Positions 59,485-64,000 of a stretch of DNA of 64,000 nucleotides are shown here, piece after piece. Position numbers and translations under genes: made by a program. The DNA is from Serilophus lunatus. Its lineage: Eukaryota > Chordata > Aves > Passeriformes > Eurylaimidae. The stretch lies in the NCBI GenBank assembly GCA_013399895.1, contig VXBA01004175.1:184995-248994 (forward strand). The letters run 5' to 3'. Under the pieces are notes generated by a model. That model was not told where the DNA came from and did not search any database. It was given only the letters and a program-made list of their open reading frames with translations. The first letter of the stretch is position 1. The number at the start of each line of letters is the position of its first letter.

Positions 59485-62400
59485 TCAGTTAAGAATATGG
59501 GACTTTTACAGGATTCCTACAAAAGATTTTCTAGTTTTACTTCCAGTAATTCTGTAAGACGTGAGGTGTCATTTTTGACTAGAAAGCATTAGGAACCAGC
59601 ATTGTTGTATTTGTAGAATATATCTATTTCATTGTATCGAATTTTAACTTTTTATTCTAATTTCCATTCTAACAAATAAAACTTAGAGAAATTTAACTTA
59701 GATTTAACAATTGCTCTAGAATGATGAAGCAGAAAATATGGCTAGAATTGCATTTTAAAAATATAGATAAGCCATAAATCTTGAAATATATGTGGTTAGT
59801 ACATTAAAGAATTTATTTTTTATTTCATCTATAAGATGAAGACAAGCTTCTAGGGGGAAAATATAAATCAGAAGGCCATCTATTTGGAATTCTTTTGCCA
59901 AAAGTACATTAGTGATGCACTGAATAGTATTCAGAGAGATTATAAATTCAGTAATTGAAACACAAATTATGCATGCTTATTATTTATGAAATTTTAAGTA
60001 ATGCTTTTCATCAGAAAATGTAAATGACATTTAAAACAATTAATTATTCAGACTAGTAAAAATGGAAAAGCTAGCAAAGCACTTTACCATCCCTGAAGTG
60101 AAACTAAATAAATTGAGAAACTAATTTCTTATGCTGTTTAGGCTTAATTCATCAGCCTAAATTCTTTGGTTGAAAAAACTAGATGTAATTCTGAAGTGTA
60201 TAAAGTACTTTGTTCTTGTTTATGATAAAGTATTCTTAAAAAGAATTCTTTAAATTTATTTGTGTTGGGTCATCAAGGCATTTTACCCTTTTGTCTTCTC
60301 TTAGAAGAAGGCATTTTTTTTGTTTTAAAACCTGGTGTTATAAAATAGGGGGCAGGGCAGGAATATCAATGGCTTTGAAACAAATTTATCATTATCTCTT
60401 TTTATTTTCCTCTTCTTCCACTCCTGAAATACAGATACTAAAGAGGATGTGAAATTAGAACAAATAACATTTGACACCTTTTGATAATGCATACCTTTAA
60501 ATAGCTGTTAATAACAACACAGTGAGGAGGGAGATTTAGGCCCAATATAATAACATCTTTAAGAATATATCATGATTCTTCTTATTTAAAGTGACTTTTT
60601 AAAGATTTTAGAGCTAATTGTCCTAAATAGCTTTATACTTCTTTTCCTTTGAATCTGTACTATTGTATTTTTTATATTTTTTTTTCCTCAGGGCATGTAA
60701 AATATCTACAGGGTTCAGGAAAGTCAGGAAAATGATCTTAGTAAGTCATCAGAGGATTTAGTGCAATATCACATAGACAGTGACATGAGGATAGTCCAAG
60801 AGTTAATCAGATTTATAAATGGGGAAATTAGGAGGATAATGAACTGATAAATCAGTAATAAACCTATTCTAAAGAGTAAGACATTTTTGGCTCTCTTCAT
60901 TAAGATTTGTATCTCCTAAAGGAAAAGTGATTTCTTAATGCTAAGCTTTCTAGAAGTCACTGTGACCTATTTCTGAGAATAAAATTAAAAAGATAAACTT
61001 TCCTTTTAAATTCATAGGTAGGACAGAGAAGTCACAAAGGGAATGTAAACTTATTTTCTGCATATAGCTCTCATGCTAGCTGTTTTACAATAGGTAAATG
61101 GACTAGGGCTGCCATTGACTCAAATATCAAACCCAACTATAATGGGTGTTGTTGAACTTTCTGTGTTTCAATAAAAGATTACTTCTAAAGATTTAATCCT
61201 GTAGTTAGATATATCACATTAGCAACATGTATGATAATGTAAGATCATTGCCTATTTTTTTCTAGGCTCAAAATATATATTAATATTTGAGTCCTATTAC
61301 TTTCCTCATAGAAACTGTAAAAGCTGTATTGAAACTCTATTTAAAAGTATAATCAAAATTTTGCAATTTCTTTCTGTACAGTGAGAGTATGCTTTGCCGT
61401 CATATAATTTGGAATATGTTCTGGATCCCTCTGCAGAACATAAAAACATTCTGAGGACCTCAGTAAGCAGGATTCATTTGAAAATACTAGCCTTCATATT
61501 CATACTCATACTCATAACTTTTTGTTTTCTTTGTTCCTAACTATGTGTAATATATGTGCAATAATCAGTTTTAATTGTTGAGCAGTTCTGTCTATGAAAA
61601 TGGAACTCTGGAAGTAATGATCCAGGAAATTACCTTCAGTGCTGTCTTCCTTATCTTCCTGTAATCACCTACTGATCTAAGTGTTCGAGGTACTGGTAAT
61701 TTAAAAGAGACTAGGGGAAAGAAAAAAAAGTATAGAAATTTATAGAATCATCTCAGGCAATTTTTGTCCAAAAGAGGAAAAAGAGCTAGGTGTCAAATTT
61801 CCGTTGAGTTTCTAAAAAGATCTTTTGGCTTTATTGGCCACTAAAAGTGAAATTATATATATAAAAATATAACACAGTTAATAAGGAATGAAAATAAATT
61901 ATTAAATGATATTAGAAATTTTAAGTATTTTTTTCAGGTTGATATTCAGACCAGTTGGGGACCTGAGTTGCAGCCTGCTGATTGAAACCAATATTAACAG
62001 CATGTAACTAGGTTTCATTCAATATCAAAATCTAATCAGAAAATCTACTGGAATCTAAAATTATATGGTTTTATAAAATAATAGTAATATATGATAAGAA
62101 CATATTTTCAGTAGAATAAAAAGAAATGCAAGTCTTCTTAATGTCTAAGTGATATTTTGCAGCTAAAGGAAATGCTCACAAGATAGTCTTTATGTGACCT
62201 TCAATTAGTGTCTACAATTTAAATCTGGAATTAAAAAACAAAACACTTTCTCTGTGGCTATAGAATGATACTGATATTTGAATGCAGGAGAAATGTCCTT
62301 TGTTTTCCAGTTTTTAATAAGAGTTATTTTAAAATAATAGAAAGGAAAAGAGGAGATAAAACTTGATCATTCATCACTTCTTGATTACTTTTTTACCACC

Positions 62401-64000
62401 ATAATCAAACTAGCTCACTTTTTACTAACAGTGAAAACAAATGTTCTACTTACTTCCAAAATTTTTATGCTCTATTGTTCTCCACACTGTTCAATAAGAT
62501 GGTTATTTTTTGCATCAAAATGTTCTCTTTTCCTTGTAATACTGTCCGTTGTCCCCTATTTGCCTCTAAGTTTCTATTTCCTTCCCCATGAATGCTCAAG
62601 TGAAGAAATTATCTAACTTTACTGTAAAAACAGAGGTATTTGAAAAAAATTGCTTATCACTTAGCAAAGCCTTAGTAGAGATTTATGAGATATATGATGT
62701 AGACAAAATTATGAACAAATACACTTGGAAAACACAGTTGGCTCTTTCTTGACTCAATGAAATTTCTTAATAAATTTGTCCAGAGTTATTTCAAAGATTC
62801 TTATTCTCTTCTCACTCACCCTCCATTGCCCTTTAACCCCTGAGTACTTGAACCCAAGTGATCCCACAGGCAACTTGCAACAAAACAGAAGTAAAGGACA
62901 GTGAGAGACATGCAGGGGAAATGCATAGTGTTGCTGCAGATGCACACACAACCTAATACAATGCTAGAGGCAAGAGTGAGGGAAGTGACTTGGTGTCTAC
63001 TTTCTTTTATTTCTTCTTGTCCTCTTTTTCCATAAGCCTGACCCTATTTAGTGAGTGGATTTAAAAGTCAGTTAAAATAGCAAAGCATGAAGCAGTCCAA
63101 CACAGAGGAAAAGGAGCTGTGTAACAGTTTTTTCCTGTCAGACATCTAGTTCCACTCTCCAAACTATACATGTATCATGCAGAATTGATGACTTGTGTGA
63201 CAAAAAAGAGAGCTCCTTCCGATGAGTTAGCTTGAAGCTTTTCCTGCCTATATAATTACTAGAGAAAATTATATAAATTACATATGACTTTATATCCAGG
63301 AAGTCAATATTATTGCTGTTGGAAGAGTAGCAAGAGGATTAACTCACAGTGTCGATACAGAAAGATGAGAGGCACCTGGTGAAAATATCGAGGCATCAGA
63401 CCACATCATTATTTCCATGTGAATAGATTGTAATAGTCCACATCTGGCTCTTGTTTCATACTGTTGGCAGTATAAGTGTGTATTTTGTAATTCTTATTGC
63501 ACGTAATATCTGAGGCAAATTCACATTTGTTTGGCTTTTTCCTCATTAAGAAGTTAAAAAAAATCATTACATCTATCATTTGGATTTGGGTGCAGATCTG
63601 TTGGAACAGCCCAAGCCTCCCAACAGAGTGTTGTGAAACATATAAGCAGAGTTCCTGGAAGATGGAGGAAATACTCATTATATTCCTCCCTTGTCAGAAA
63701 CACATGTATGTGGTTGCATAGTTTCAGCCACTCTTAACATATTCTTCCTTTCTTTCATTCCCTAAAGCAACTTTAAGGCCAAGAACTAGCAGAAGAATTT
63801 ACAGTTTGTGCATGGATGTCTGTCAGAACAAGATAGGCCAGTGTAATCAAAATAAGAGGCTTGTAGTTATCTGTCTTTCTACTGGGAGCACATGAGCTCT
63901 GTGTGAAAGCATTTGGACATATTGAAAACAGAAGAATCGAGGTGTTCTTTTGTTTGGCAAAAGAGATGGAAGAAGAGCAGCAATGAAAGAGGCTGTTATC
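59485..64000. other. AT-rich gene-free stretch to window end
   Basis: AT-rich, with short homopolymers and TA-rich pieces (for example 61853-61870). Open frames stay under 90 codons and lack recognised domains. Nothing else can be supported. Confidence 0.45.

Noticed and set aside
1..64000. CRISPR arrays, operons, or bacterial and phage systems
   Set aside because: No regularly spaced repeats, ribosome-binding sites or dense coding; the sequence is clearly vertebrate.
1..64000. tRNA, rRNA or snRNA genes
   Set aside because: I saw no convincing A/B box pair with cloverleaf or other conserved RNA signature by eye; a covariance-model scan was not possible.

Overview
This is vertebrate nuclear DNA, and it is most likely avian. 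The background is AT-rich with no compact genes. It carries CR1 LINE 3' ends, class III (ERVL-type) endogenous retrovirus sequence, and LTRs with TGT...ACA ends flanked by 5-bp target duplications. A songbird is my best guess from the LTR load and the LTR styles, but I cannot prove it from sequence alone. Short N runs and a poly-C tract beside a gap point to a draft assembly. I found no intact host protein gene; one possible exon (about 55.86 kb) and one unidentified broken coding-like block (37.85-38.20 kb, perhaps continuing at 39.5-39.8 kb) are flagged.

Layout. 1-132 is the edge of a minus-strand LTR (called family A here). About 1.64-2.78 kb is a 5'-truncated plus-strand LTR of a second family (B). 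2.8-16.5 kb is AT-rich sequence with one GC-rich unassigned block at 3.47-4.1 kb. The main structure is a nested retroelement cluster at 16.5-28.8 kb. A minus-strand ERVL provirus (16543-25892, duplication ATACT on both sides) holds decayed gag, protease, RT, RNase H and integrase. Its 3' LTR is split by a solo LTR of family A (18145-19499, duplication CAAAT). Its 5' leader is split by a solo family B LTR in the opposite orientation (24145-25726, duplication CCTAT). Next door a third B LTR (from 26007) is split by another A solo LTR (26053-27318, duplication AGGGG), followed by a minus-strand CR1 fragment and a short LTR (family D).

28.8-37.8 kb is AT-rich with nothing recognised. At 38201-39508 a third A solo LTR (duplication ACTGC) lies beside, and possibly within, the unidentified coding-like block; it contains three TTAGGG units. 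39.8-48.2 kb is AT-rich with one old CR1 piece. 48192-49293 is a solo LTR of another type (C, duplication CATAC). 50.3-51.06 kb is a plus-strand CR1 3' end with the C-terminal part of ORF2, frameshifted. 58913-59479 is a D-type solo LTR. The rest is AT-rich intergenic or intronic DNA.

No genes cooperate here. The information is in the order of insertions: B elements are older than A elements (A is twice found inside B, never the reverse), nearly all copies have collapsed to solo LTRs, and the one provirus retaining internal sequence is catalytically dead by inspection of its motifs. LTR family letters A-D are mine, not database names.
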